A DNA stretch of 16,499 nucleotides from Rhodothermia bacterium. GTDB taxonomy: Bacteria > Bacteroidota > Rhodothermia > Rhodothermales > JABDKH01. Below are positions 6,863 through 13,458 of this stretch, piece after piece (positions within the stretch are counted from its first letter, which is position 1; every line of letters starts with the position of its first letter). The stretch is from contig JAHHLP010000335.1 in NCBI GenBank assembly GCA_018679295.1, positions 1 to 16,499 of the forward strand. Reading direction: 5' to 3'. The position numbers were made by a program, and so were the translations under genes. Under the pieces are notes generated by a model. The model was not told the origin of the DNA and searched no databases. It saw only the letters and a program-made list of their open reading frames with translations.

Positions 6863-8844
6863 CAGTCGTCCTGTGTAGTGACACGGATGATTTCCTCGAC
6901 CGAAGTTTCGCCCATCTTTGCAACCTCACGGGCAGACGCCATGAGCGTAAGCATGCCTTCGCTGATTGCCGTGTCGCGAATGGCATCCTCGTCCACCGTC
7001 TCCCCTGCCGATACGATCAGTTGACGGATCGCCTTTGTGACGTATAGTGCCTCCGAAATGGCGCGCCGCCCCTTGTACCCCATACCATTGCACGACTTGC
7101 AGCGGTTGCGGGATCCGGCCTTATAAAACGTAGTGTTCTGGACCTCCTCATCACTGAACCCGAGTTCAGACATCAACATCGTGTCGGGGTCATCGTCGAC
7201 CTCTTTGCACTCCGGACATAGTTTTCGCAGTAGGCGTTGCGCCACGACGATATTGATCGCATACGCGAGCAAGAACGGTTCGATACCCATCTTGTAAAGA
7301 CGGCTTACCGCGCTCGGAGCGTCATTCGTGTGAAGCGTCGAGAAAGTCAGGTGGCCCGTGTTGGCAAGCTTGATTGCCAACTCCGCCGTCTCGCGGTCGC
7401 GCATCTCACCCACCATCACGATGTCCGGGTCGTGACGAAGGATCGCTCGCAGGGCTTGCTCCATGTGCAGCCGGGGTCCAAGCTTGATCTGGCGAATCGC
7501 CGGGATCACGTACTCGACGGGGTCCTCAACGGTGATCACGTTGAGTTCGGGCTTGGCGACCTCCTGCAGTGCCGCCACCAACGTCGTGCTCTTGCCCGAC
7601 CCTGTAGGCCCGGTCATGATGATCATGCCGTGCGGCTTTGCGATTGCCTTCTTGTACCGTTCGAGGGCTCCAGGAAGAAGTCCGATCTGGCTCAGATCAG
7701 TGAACACCTTGCGGTCGTCAAGCACACGAATGACGATGCTCTCGGCCCGTATGGTGCGGTTAGCATTCGCCACCGGCAGCACAGACACACGGTACCGAAT
7801 GAGTGAACCATCCACGTCACGCTGAATGAAACCATCCTGGGCAGCCTCTCGTTCGAAGCGATCGATGTTTCCGCAGCGGTCCTTCACGACCGCCAGCATG
7901 GCCTCGGGACTCGTCTTGGCATGGGTATGCCAAATTCTCAGGGCTCCGTCGATGCGGAAGCGAAATTCTGTTTGGCGTCGCGGGTTCGGTAGGACGTGGA
8001 TGTCAGACGCTCCCTGTCTTACCGCCTCGACCAGGCACGCCTCGAAGAGGTTGATTAGCGCTGACCGGTTGATCTCGGCATCGAGCGCGTCCTCATCAAC
8101 GAGTTGCGTGCCTTCCTCCGCGTACGAAAGCCCAATGTCGGTTGCATCGGCATCTGTGTCGGATGCGAGTCGGTCCAGATACTCGTTTCGTTTCGGGAAC
8201 AGGTCATCCAGAAACGTACTCAGGTCGCGGTACGGCGCATAAGTGACCTCGAACTGGTCGAGGTTCATGTCGTGAATGAAGCGCAGTGTTTCCGGGCTGG
8301 TCGGGTCAGGTGTCGCAAACACGAGCCGCAGGATTCCCTTCTCAGGCTCGATCTTGTACTCGATTGGCAGCAGCGCCAGTTCGCCGAATCGAACGCGTTG
8401 CTCCTCGTCGAACGAATGGATGATGCGCTCAACGAAATCGGACTCCGGGCGGCCCTCTCCTATTTCCGCTTTTCGAAAACCGTATATGCGCGCGACGGCA
8501 CCAAACACGGTCTCCTGGTCAACGCTCTTCTGTTTGGCAAGTACGCGCCATAGGGGCTCGATCTCGCCCGCACTCTTCCAGTCCTCGTGTGCGTCGCGCA
8601 CCACATTATCGGACACCATCCGCTGGCGTACGAGGTACTTGACCACCCGGTCTCCAATCGAAAGCGCCTCAACGACATCGGCGCCCAGACCGATGTCCCG
8701 ATTGTGCCGACGGGCCTCTCGATTCGCGGGAGCTGGAGCCGTCTTGCTGCCGTTGGCAGAAGGCACGACCTCTATGAACGCAACGGTATCGTCGCTGTCA
8801 ACCGTGGAGTCCTCGACCAACAATTTGCCGGACTTTGGCTTCAT
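6862..8844 (-). CDS. pilB: PilB/GspE-family assembly ATPase
   Basis: 660 aa, a little longer than typical PilB (about 570). ATG preceded by ATAGGAAC (AGGA with about 5 bases spacing). Layout: a variable N-terminus (1-50), an MshEN/T2SSE_N-like domain (about 57-220), then the ATPase core: GASDIHV (278-284), Walker A GPTGSGKST (412-420), an intact Asp box TVEDPVEY (438-445), Walker B PDIVMVGEMRD (473-483) and His box STLHTN (502-507). A tetracysteine zinc site, CPEC (543-546) and CKSC (582-585) followed by GYKGR, is the mark of the extension ATPases PilB/GspE and separates it from PilT. It should power filament assembly from the cytoplasmic side through PilC. The N-terminal domain lacks the clear LGxxLxxxG spacing of c-di-GMP-binding MshEN domains, so c-di-GMP control is not supported by what I see. 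Confidence 0.93.
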   Translation of the reverse strand: MKPKSGKLLVEDSTVDSDDTVAFIEVVPSANGSKTAPAPANREARRHNRDIGLGADVVEALSIGDRVVKYLVRQRMVSDNVVRDAHEDWKSAGEIEPLWRVLAKQKSVDQETVFGAVARIYGFRKAEIGEGRPESDFVERIIHSFDEEQRVRFGELALLPIEYKIEPEKGILRLVFATPDPTSPETLRFIHDMNLDQFEVTYAPYRDLSTFLDDLFPKRNEYLDRLASDTDADATDIGLSYAEEGTQLVDEDALDAEINRSALINLFEACLVEAVRQGASDIHVLPNPRRQTEFRFRIDGALRIWHTHAKTSPEAMLAVVKDRCGNIDRFEREAAQDGFIQRDVDGSLIRYRVSVLPVANANRTIRAESIVIRVLDDRKVFTDLSQIGLLPGALERYKKAIAKPHGMIIMTGPTGSGKSTTLVAALQEVAKPELNVITVEDPVEYVIPAIRQIKLGPRLHMEQALRAILRHDPDIVMVGEMRDRETAELAIKLANTGHLTFSTLHTNDAPSAVSRLYKMGIEPFLLAYAINIVVAQRLLRKLCPECKEVDDDPDTMLMSELGFSDEEVQNTTFYKAGSRNRCKSCNGMGYKGRRAISEALYVTKAIRQLIVSAGETVDEDAIRDTAISEGMLTLMASAREVAKMGETSVEEIIRVTTQDD

Positions 8845-8848
8845 CTAG

Positions 8849-8878
8849 TTCCTATGGATTAAACTGATTCCTATCAGT
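8849..8878 (-). repeat. Small hairpin and repeated ATAGGAA in the pilC-pilB gap
   Basis: The AT-rich 52-base gap before pilB contains a 6-base inverted repeat (ACTGAT at 8863-8868, ATCAGT at 8873-8878, 4-base loop). On the minus strand ATAGGAA occurs twice: once inside the hairpin and once as the ribosome binding site of pilB. A copy inside the stem could be a decoy or standby ribosome site. This is a small structure and may be fortuitous. Confidence 0.35.
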
Positions 8879-8896
8879 CATACAATAAATCAATTA

Positions 8897-10258
8897 CTAG
8901 CGACCCTTGAACATAATGTCGGAAGCGTTCGGCTGGATGAGTGCCGATTCAGCCGAGACGACGGTAAGGATGCCGACAAAAATGGAAATGACGATGGCAA
9001 CACTGGTCTTGATGGTCTCTACGGCCGTCTCCATCTTGAGAGTACACTCCTTCTCATAAAAGTCAGCCATCTCGTCGGCGCTCTCCCGCACACCACCCGT
9101 TTCGGCGCCCGATCGGAACCGGGCGATCATCATGGGCAGGAAAACCCCTGATGCTTCCATCGCGACGATCAGGTCCGTACCCTGCGCCATCATGGCCGGT
9201 ATGGTGATGGTACGTATCTGATGCTCTATATATGTGTTGCCAGTGGCTTCCGCCGAGATCCGCATGACTTCCTGGTTCTCGCCGCTGCCCGTGTAAAGCA
9301 CGGAAAACACCCGACAGAAAATCTCCAGGTTGAGTTTGTGCAGCAGGTCGCCGATGTAGGGAATCCGAATCATGTACTTGTGAATCAAGAACCGACCCCT
9401 CGTCGTCCGACCGAAAGCAATGCCGCCCCCGGTCAAAATCAACATTAACAGGAACACCCACCACCAGTTGTTATCCATCCAGTACGCGAACGCAAGAGAT
9501 GCTGATGTCAGCGGCGGCAGCTTGACGTTATAGTCAACAAACAATTCAGCCATCGCCGGGATGATGTACCAGATGAACCAGATGAAGGCGGCGATGGTCG
9601 CGACAAGAGTGATCGAAGGAGTGATCATCGCACTCCGAACACTCTTGCGAAATTCGTCTTTTCGTTCGAGGTATTTGGCGGTGGCCTCGAACATGTCGGC
9701 CATGTTACCCGAACTGGCCGCGAGTCCCAGCATATAGGCAGTAAACTTGCCCATCATGTGCTGGTGTTTCATGAACGCCTGCTGCGGCTCCATGCCGCCA
9801 CGCAGGTCGCTGTTCAAATCACGGATGATCTGCTTCAGAGAATTGCTCCTGGTATCCGTGATAAGCAGGGCAAGAATCTCATCGAACGGGAGCTTGCGAC
9901 GAAGCATGTTGGCCGAAAGACGTACGAACATGACAAGGTCCGTGCTCGACGGCTTCATCTGGAAAGAGATGAGCTTCTTCTGGACTCGGATCACCTCCAG
10001 GCCCATTCGCTCGAGTGCGAGCCGAACCTCTTCAGACGAGTAGGCTTTCTGCTCGCCGTTGATCGTCTTGCCTGACGGGTGGCTAACCTTATACAGGTAG
10101 GTGACCCGCTCCTCCATGTACTCCGGCTGGAAGCGGTGCTTCTCCGAGAGTACCTCGATGCGCCGATTGGCGGCGCGTCTTGAGGGGGCGAAAACGTTGC
10201 CGCGGATGGACTCCCCGACAGCGCTGGTACCTACAAATCTGAATTCTCTGACTGCCAC
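8897..10258 (-). CDS. pilC: PilC/GspF-family inner-membrane platform protein with duplicated N-terminal motif
   Basis: 453 aa, beginning with a GTG at 10258; no in-frame ATG precedes the conserved start region. It has the T2SSF fold twice: first cytoplasmic helical domain about 108-212 (with LAASSGNMADMFEATAKYLE), transmembrane helices about 215-237 and 263-285, second domain about 310-412 (with SGAETGGVRESADEMADFYE), and a last helix about 415-437. This is the platform that couples the ATPase to pilin polymerization. Before the first domain there are two copies of the motif G-x-x-I-x-G-x-x-x-A-x-S: GESIRGNVFAPS (15-26) and GKTINGEQKAYS (63-74). PilC/GspF usually has one. If translation instead began at Met48 the first copy would be lost, but the copy itself looks like coding sequence. 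It follows the pilin gene after an 86-base gap with a strong hairpin. Confidence 0.92.
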   Translation of the reverse strand: MAVREFRFVGTSAVGESIRGNVFAPSRRAANRRIEVLSEKHRFQPEYMEERVTYLYKVSHPSGKTINGEQKAYSSEEVRLALERMGLEVIRVQKKLISFQMKPSSTDLVMFVRLSANMLRRKLPFDEILALLITDTRSNSLKQIIRDLNSDLRGGMEPQQAFMKHQHMMGKFTAYMLGLAASSGNMADMFEATAKYLERKDEFRKSVRSAMITPSITLVATIAAFIWFIWYIIPAMAELFVDYNVKLPPLTSASLAFAYWMDNNWWWVFLLMLILTGGGIAFGRTTRGRFLIHKYMIRIPYIGDLLHKLNLEIFCRVFSVLYTGSGENQEVMRISAEATGNTYIEHQIRTITIPAMMAQGTDLIVAMEASGVFLPMMIARFRSGAETGGVRESADEMADFYEKECTLKMETAVETIKTSVAIVISIFVGILTVVSAESALIQPNASDIMFKGR

Positions 10259-10276
10259 AGTCTCTTAAACGTTTAC

Positions 10277-10330
10277 GTATGGTCCGCCGGGCGACGACCG
10301 TTTGATTGGCCGCCGCCCGAGGTACCATAC
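10277..10330 (-). promoter_or_regulatory. Strong intercistronic RNA hairpin between the pilin gene and pilC
   Basis: A basal 7-bp stem pairs 10277-10283 with 10324-10330, and an upper 12-bp stem pairs 10288-10299 with 10308-10319, with an 8-base loop (10300-10307). In the minus-strand transcript the upper stem is continuous because its two non-Watson-Crick positions are G-U pairs; on the plus strand the same positions would be A-C mismatches. The structure is therefore suited to the transcribed strand. No U run follows, so it is more likely an mRNA-stabilizing or processing element, or an attenuator, than a full terminator. It lies 14 bases after the pilin stop codon. Confidence 0.72.
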
Positions 10331-10344
10331 ATTATTGGAAGACA

Positions 10345-10845
10345 TCAAGTCTGCGTGACGCAGGTAGGCGTTTGTACGCCGATAACGTCTCCGCCGAGCG
10401 TCTCGATGCTACCGTTCACTTCCGTGTCGCTAAGACCACAGACGCGAACATAGACATCGTTCTGAAGCTTCAGGTTCTCGCCATGGAACGTTGCCTCTGT
10501 ATTCGTGGCCGACGTGAGCCTGAAACATCCATTAAGGTTGCTGTAGCCTGCCGTACCAGTGCAGTTCTCTCCAACTGCTGATTGATAACCGATCAGCGGG
10601 AGAGTAAGGCCCGTAAAGTCCTCACGTACAGCCGCCGCAGCTGGTTGGGTAGCCGCCTGGCCACCGAAGGGAGCCGGCTTCTGCTTCCATGCCTGCGCGT
10701 CGTTCGCCATACGAACGGCGTCCTGCAACATCGCATCGGCATTCGACTTGATGTTGTTCTCGTTAAATGCACGAATTCCAACGACGATCGCAAGACCGAC
10801 GATGATCGTCGCAAGGACGAGAAGGATAAGTTGCTGTTGGCCCAT
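10345..10845 (-). CDS. Major-pilin-like protein without a classical prepilin leader
   Basis: 166 aa. It starts MGQQQLILLVLATIIVGLAI, a long hydrophobic helix to about residue 24, then an amphipathic helix (about 27-55: NIKSNADAMLQDAVRMANDA), which together resemble the alpha1 helix of type IV pilins. A Gly/Ala/Pro linker (58-73) and a small beta domain with four Cys (95, 107, 136, 162) follow, enough for two disulfides. There is no basic leader and no Glu5; the codon before the ATG is a TAA stop, so the start cannot move upstream. Gly2 followed by Gln would allow only a two-residue leader. A strong ribosome site, first position in the operon and a stable hairpin behind it all fit an abundant subunit, so I infer it is the main filament subunit. 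Related MGQQQL-type proteins seem familiar from FCB genomes, but this is from memory. Confidence 0.66.
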   Translation of the reverse strand: MGQQQLILLVLATIIVGLAIVVGIRAFNENNIKSNADAMLQDAVRMANDAQAWKQKPAPFGGQAATQPAAAAVREDFTGLTLPLIGYQSAVGENCTGTAGYSNLNGCFRLTSATNTEATFHGENLKLQNDVYVRVCGLSDTEVNGSIETLGGDVIGVQTPTCVTQT

Positions 10846-10853
10846 TTAGGGTA

Positions 10854-10858
10854 CCTCC
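10854..10858 (-). promoter_or_regulatory. Strong Shine-Dalgarno site of the pilin-like gene
   Basis: GGAGG on the minus strand with an 8-base spacing to the ATG at 10845. It is the clearest ribosome site in the operon and supports the short N-terminus of the pilin-like protein. Confidence 0.75.
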
Positions 10859-10876
10859 AGTTTGTTAGATAAGGAT

Positions 10877-11008
10877 GAGGTTTAGATTCTGCACGCCTGA
10901 ACTACAGGGGGCGCGCTCCCGGTCAGTACCCCTATCTAAACGCAGACAAAATGCCGGCTTGCGATTCGAGTCCAAATTTGATACCCACTTTTTTCAAGTA
11001 GCGTTTAG
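10877..11008 (-). promoter_or_regulatory. Pilin mRNA leader with mutually exclusive pairing segments
   Basis: Three complementary segments lie upstream of the pilin gene. In minus-strand order: A, CTAAACGC (11008-11001); B, GCGTTTAGAT (10943-10934); C, ATCTAAAC (10887-10880). A and B pair over 8 bases, and B and C also pair over 8 bases using mostly the same bases of B, so only one helix can form at a time. A GC-rich hairpin (10907-10920) sits between B and C. Next to C, CCTC (10880-10877) is complementary to the GAGG of the ribosome site (10857-10854). The transcription start is unknown, so whether all segments are transcribed is not established. Confidence 0.4.
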
Positions 11009-11476
11009 GCATGCTAAAAGTTGATTTTCAGGTCGGTATTTGCGGCACTTCAGTGCACATTTCGTTCACAGAGCTGGACAGACCGAGTGGATAGTCAGCG
11101 TCCGTAATCGTCCCGCGGTTGACGGGTTGTCTCGTTTTGAGAGGCGCCGGATGGCGCCGGAGATGCCGGTGGCTGCCGAACTGCCGGTGACGCGAAGGCC
11201 CACCACCATCGCGGCCCGTCTGAGTGCCCGGCCTACAACATTATAATTTAACAATATCGGGGCGAGTCTCACCCCACGTATCAATATGATAATCGGATTC
11301 TCGTCGTTAAACAAGTGCTAGCGCAATACCTCGCTACAGAGGCCGTCAGCGCATGTTTTCGACAAGGATTGTTTGAACCGGCCCCGAACAGCGATTGGCA
11401 CGGATTTCGTCAGTAACCAAGTGAACCATGACGAACTAGACGATTTACGACTATCAAACACTTCGCTACCGGAACC

Positions 11477-12565
11477 ATGAAGCAATTCTTAGCCGCTGCA
11501 ATCGCAGTATTAACAATGGCTGCCGCCACCGTGACTTCGGTGGCGCAGACATGCCCGAACGATTATCCAAGGACACAGGGCTACTGGAAAACGCATCCGG
11601 AAGCGTGGCCCGTGTCGACGCTAGACGTATCGGGCAGCGAGATGGGTGCAGACTTCATCCTGGAATCCGTATTGAACCAGCCTTCGCACGGTAATCCAGA
11701 AATGATACTCCTCAAACAATTGATCCCAGCAAAGCTCAACATGGCCATGGGGGTGAACGGTTCCGCGGTTCACACCTATATGGTCGATGCTGAAGATATG
11801 CTGGAAGACTTTGTGTACGCCATGGGGCATGGCGACGCCGAATCTGAAGATGATGATTCCAGCGACTACTCCGACGATGACGACTCGAGCGATTCCGACG
11901 ACGACGACTCGAGCGATTTTGAGGATGAGAACGATGATCGCCAGAAGATGATTGACATCGCGGCCCGCCTCGACGAGTTCAACAACGGCGCGTTCTGTTC
12001 GCTACCGGTCGAACTCACGGACTTCGATGCGCAGGCAGACGGGACCCTCGTGACTCTTCGCTGGTCAACGGCGAGTGAGGAGAACAACGCAGGCTTCGAG
12101 CTTCAGCATCGTCGCGGCAACGGCTACGGATTCGAATCGGTCGAGTTCATCAGCGGCAAGGGAACGACTAATGTAATTAACAGCTACGCCGTCAGTCTTT
12201 CGAACCTCGGTTTTGGCAAGCATACCTTCCGCCTTCGGCAAGTGGATCTTGACGGGACGTTCTCGTATAGCTCCGAAGTCGAGCTTGATGTCGAGCTCAC
12301 CGAAAAGTTCGCACTGACCGAGGCGTATCCGAATCCGTTCAACCCTACCACAAACATTCGCTTCTCTCTCCGTGAGGCAGGTGAGATTCACCTGGCGGTG
12401 TTTGACATTGTGGGACGCCACGTCAAGACACTTGCAACCGGTAACTTCAGCGCCGGCAGCCACGACGTCAGCTTCAGCGCCGATAATCTACCGAGCGGGA
12501 CCTATGTATATCGTCTCAGGACCGAGGCAGGATTGAAGGCCGGAACACTCATACTGCTGAAGTAG
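11477..12565 (+). CDS. Secreted protein with GYWKTHPEAW-type domain, Asp/Ser repeat linker and T9SS type A sorting domain
   Basis: 362 aa. Signal peptide about residues 1-23 (ending near SVAQ), then a domain (about 25-118) opening with CPNDYPRTQGYWKTHPEAWP; similar GYWKNHPEAWP openings occur in many secreted bacterial proteins of unknown function. Residues 120-154 are an acidic Asp/Ser tract with three near-repeats of DDDDSSD. Residues 175-272 (LPVELTDFDAQADGTLVTLRWSTASEENNAGFELQ and on) match the FN3-like domain often found just before Bacteroidota sorting domains. Residues 284-362 form the T9SS sorting domain: YPNPFNPTTNIRFSL, VFDIVGRHV, LPSGTYVYRL and a short basic C-terminus. It is predicted to cross the outer membrane by the type IX system and be attached or released. 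The ligand is unknown. Monocistronic: a terminator follows at 12613, and the nearest upstream gene is divergent. Confidence 0.9.
   Translation: MKQFLAAAIAVLTMAAATVTSVAQTCPNDYPRTQGYWKTHPEAWPVSTLDVSGSEMGADFILESVLNQPSHGNPEMILLKQLIPAKLNMAMGVNGSAVHTYMVDAEDMLEDFVYAMGHGDAESEDDDSSDYSDDDDSSDSDDDDSSDFEDENDDRQKMIDIAARLDEFNNGAFCSLPVELTDFDAQADGTLVTLRWSTASEENNAGFELQHRRGNGYGFESVEFISGKGTTNVINSYAVSLSNLGFGKHTFRLRQVDLDGTFSYSSEVELDVELTEKFALTEAYPNPFNPTTNIRFSLREAGEIHLAVFDIVGRHVKTLATGNFSAGSHDVSFSADNLPSGTYVYRLRTEAGLKAGTLILLK
11846..11920 (+). repeat. In-frame acidic repeat (DDDDSSD units)
   Basis: Residues 124-148 of the T9SS protein contain EDDDSSDYS, DDDDSSDS and DDDDSSDF. The last two units share an identical 16-base stretch (11879-11894 and 11903-11918) at a 24-base period, while the first uses different codons. 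This points to one recent unit duplication and one older one. Asp/Ser tracts of this kind bind divalent cations in other proteins; that role is inferred here. Confidence 0.75.
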
Positions 12566-12612
12566 AGGCACCCGGCTAGACACTAGCTGCTACATCGCAG
12601 CCCTATCAGGAT

Positions 12613-12646
12613 GCCCCGCGCTGATTCGATCGGCGCGGGGCTTTTT
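12613..12646 (+). terminator. Intrinsic terminator of the T9SS protein gene
   Basis: A perfect 9-bp GC-rich stem (GCCCCGCGC at 12613-12621 with GCGCGGGGC at 12633-12641), an 11-base loop, and five T residues directly after (12642-12646). It lies 47 bases past the stop codon. There is no T run on the opposite strand, so it is directional and does not obviously serve the convergent WbqC gene. Confidence 0.93.
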
Positions 12647-12777
12647 CTGGTCCGCCGCTACTGAGCCTCTGCGCGCAATCCGCGTGCTGTAACTCCGTCG
12701 CGAGTCGAGGTTCACGCACCACGCACCTCCCTGCCACCGATGTTAGAGACCGCAGCCCCAATCCGCCCTCGATCGAT

Positions 12778-13458
12778 TCATTCGACGCCGATCAGCTTCG
12801 TTGTTTCGAATGGGCCGATGTTGAAGACAGCATCAAGTGCCGACAGTCCGACCTCAAAGCCGTCAAAATTTTGCCGATAGGCCTCGATGCCCGGCGTCAC
12901 CACGCGTACCCGAGTCACCGCCCGCCTATCCAGCTCAAAAGTGTCTTCAAGGGTAATCAGCTCGTGTCCGTCTACCACACGCATTATTTCCGACACTGTC
13001 GATGGCCCTGCACGTAGCTCGGAAGCAAGGACGACTTTTGCGCGAAGTTCGAGTATGTCACGGATACATAATATGCTCGAAATGGTATACTCCGCTAGAG
13101 CCGTTTCTTTCGGACGCAATACATCGGCAAGCTCTGCTTCGAAGTACTCAAAGTATGGGGCTGAACGATAATTGAATTCCAGCGATCGCCAGTGCTTGCG
13201 CTGCCAGCGGTCTGACTCTTGGGCGACCTGAACATCACAGATCCTCCGGCCGTGCTGTCCACCAAGCAGCGGAATTGACAGCCAGAGCCGACCGGCAGGG
13301 GTTCGAATCTGTGTTCGATTCTGAAACGACTGCCGACTGTATTGAAAGGTGTCGGCGATTACGAAGACATCAACAGCACGCATCAAGGCGAAGTACTCGA
13401 GCCTTGGAAAATACTCGGGAGCCCGAATGGCCACGCGAATCTGAGATGACTCAACCAT
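12778..13458 (-). CDS. WbqC-family protein
   Basis: 226 aa, ATG at 13458. Matches the WbqC-like family throughout: opening VAIRAPEYFPRLEYFALM (9-26; family form is usually Q-P-x-Y-L-P-W), DTFQYSRQSFQNR (36-48), then W85 with RKHWRSLEFNYRSAPYF (87-103), and near the C-terminus YRQNFDGFEVGLSALDAVFNIGP (194-216), the typical end block. The first block has Ala in place of the usual Gln before Pro and Arg-Leu-Glu in place of Trp-x-Gly, so it is a somewhat divergent member. The family is often found in O-antigen and exopolysaccharide loci, but its reaction is not known to me. Its first 13 bases overlap the divergent carotenoid gene, so its promoter must lie inside that gene's coding region. Confidence 0.9.
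   Translation of the reverse strand: MVESSQIRVAIRAPEYFPRLEYFALMRAVDVFVIADTFQYSRQSFQNRTQIRTPAGRLWLSIPLLGGQHGRRICDVQVAQESDRWQRKHWRSLEFNYRSAPYFEYFEAELADVLRPKETALAEYTISSILCIRDILELRAKVVLASELRAGPSTVSEIMRVVDGHELITLEDTFELDRRAVTRVRVVTPGIEAYRQNFDGFEVGLSALDAVFNIGPFETTKLIGVE

Larger units (their letters stand above)
10846..11476. other. Divergent intergenic region, 631 bases
   Basis: This region separates the minus-strand pilus operon from the plus-strand T9SS protein gene and presumably holds promoters for both. The pilin-proximal half has the leader structures described separately. Around 11149-11190 there is an imperfect GC-rich repetition of GCCGG-type units. At 11242-11247 a TATAAT occurs in an AT-rich patch but without a recognisable -35 element on either strand. 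Small inverted repeats lie at 11259-11275 (GGGG...CCCC) and 11279-11291 (TATCA-ATA-TGATA). Short open frames on both strands here have no protein-like composition. I cannot place a promoter with confidence. Confidence 0.6.

Noticed and set aside
10266..10275. Palindrome TAAACGTTTA before pilC and a similar GTAAACGTAAACG at 64-76, as a possible shared operator
   Set aside because: The core shared sequence is short, the two copies differ in arrangement, and one lies after the operon; chance similarity cannot be excluded.
10972..11008. Resemblance of the pilin leader to a c-di-GMP-I riboswitch (GAAA loop, GTGGG, CAAA in the right order and strand)
   Set aside because: The nearly invariant GACGCAAAGCC block is not present (TAT and TTT replace key bases), and the first stem is only 4 bp, so I do not call a known riboswitch.
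11242..11247. Perfect TATAAT in the divergent region
   Set aside because: No -35-like element at suitable spacing on either strand, and it is over 200 bases from either start codon; AT-rich composition explains it.
11040..11314. Overlapping small open frames on both strands in the divergent intergenic region
   Set aside because: No ribosome site, no protein-like hydrophobic pattern, and they overlap each other; the GC-rich stretch explains the lack of stops.
11396..11411. Sigma-54-like -24 element TTGGCACGG upstream of the T9SS gene
   Set aside because: The -12 element is wrong (TCGT where TTGC is needed at the fixed spacing), so the promoter is not supported.
13275..13445. Upstream in-frame extension of the CruF gene (57 codons)
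   Set aside because: It is entirely antisense to the conserved WbqC coding region, is hydrophilic and Arg-rich, and has no counterpart in CruF proteins.
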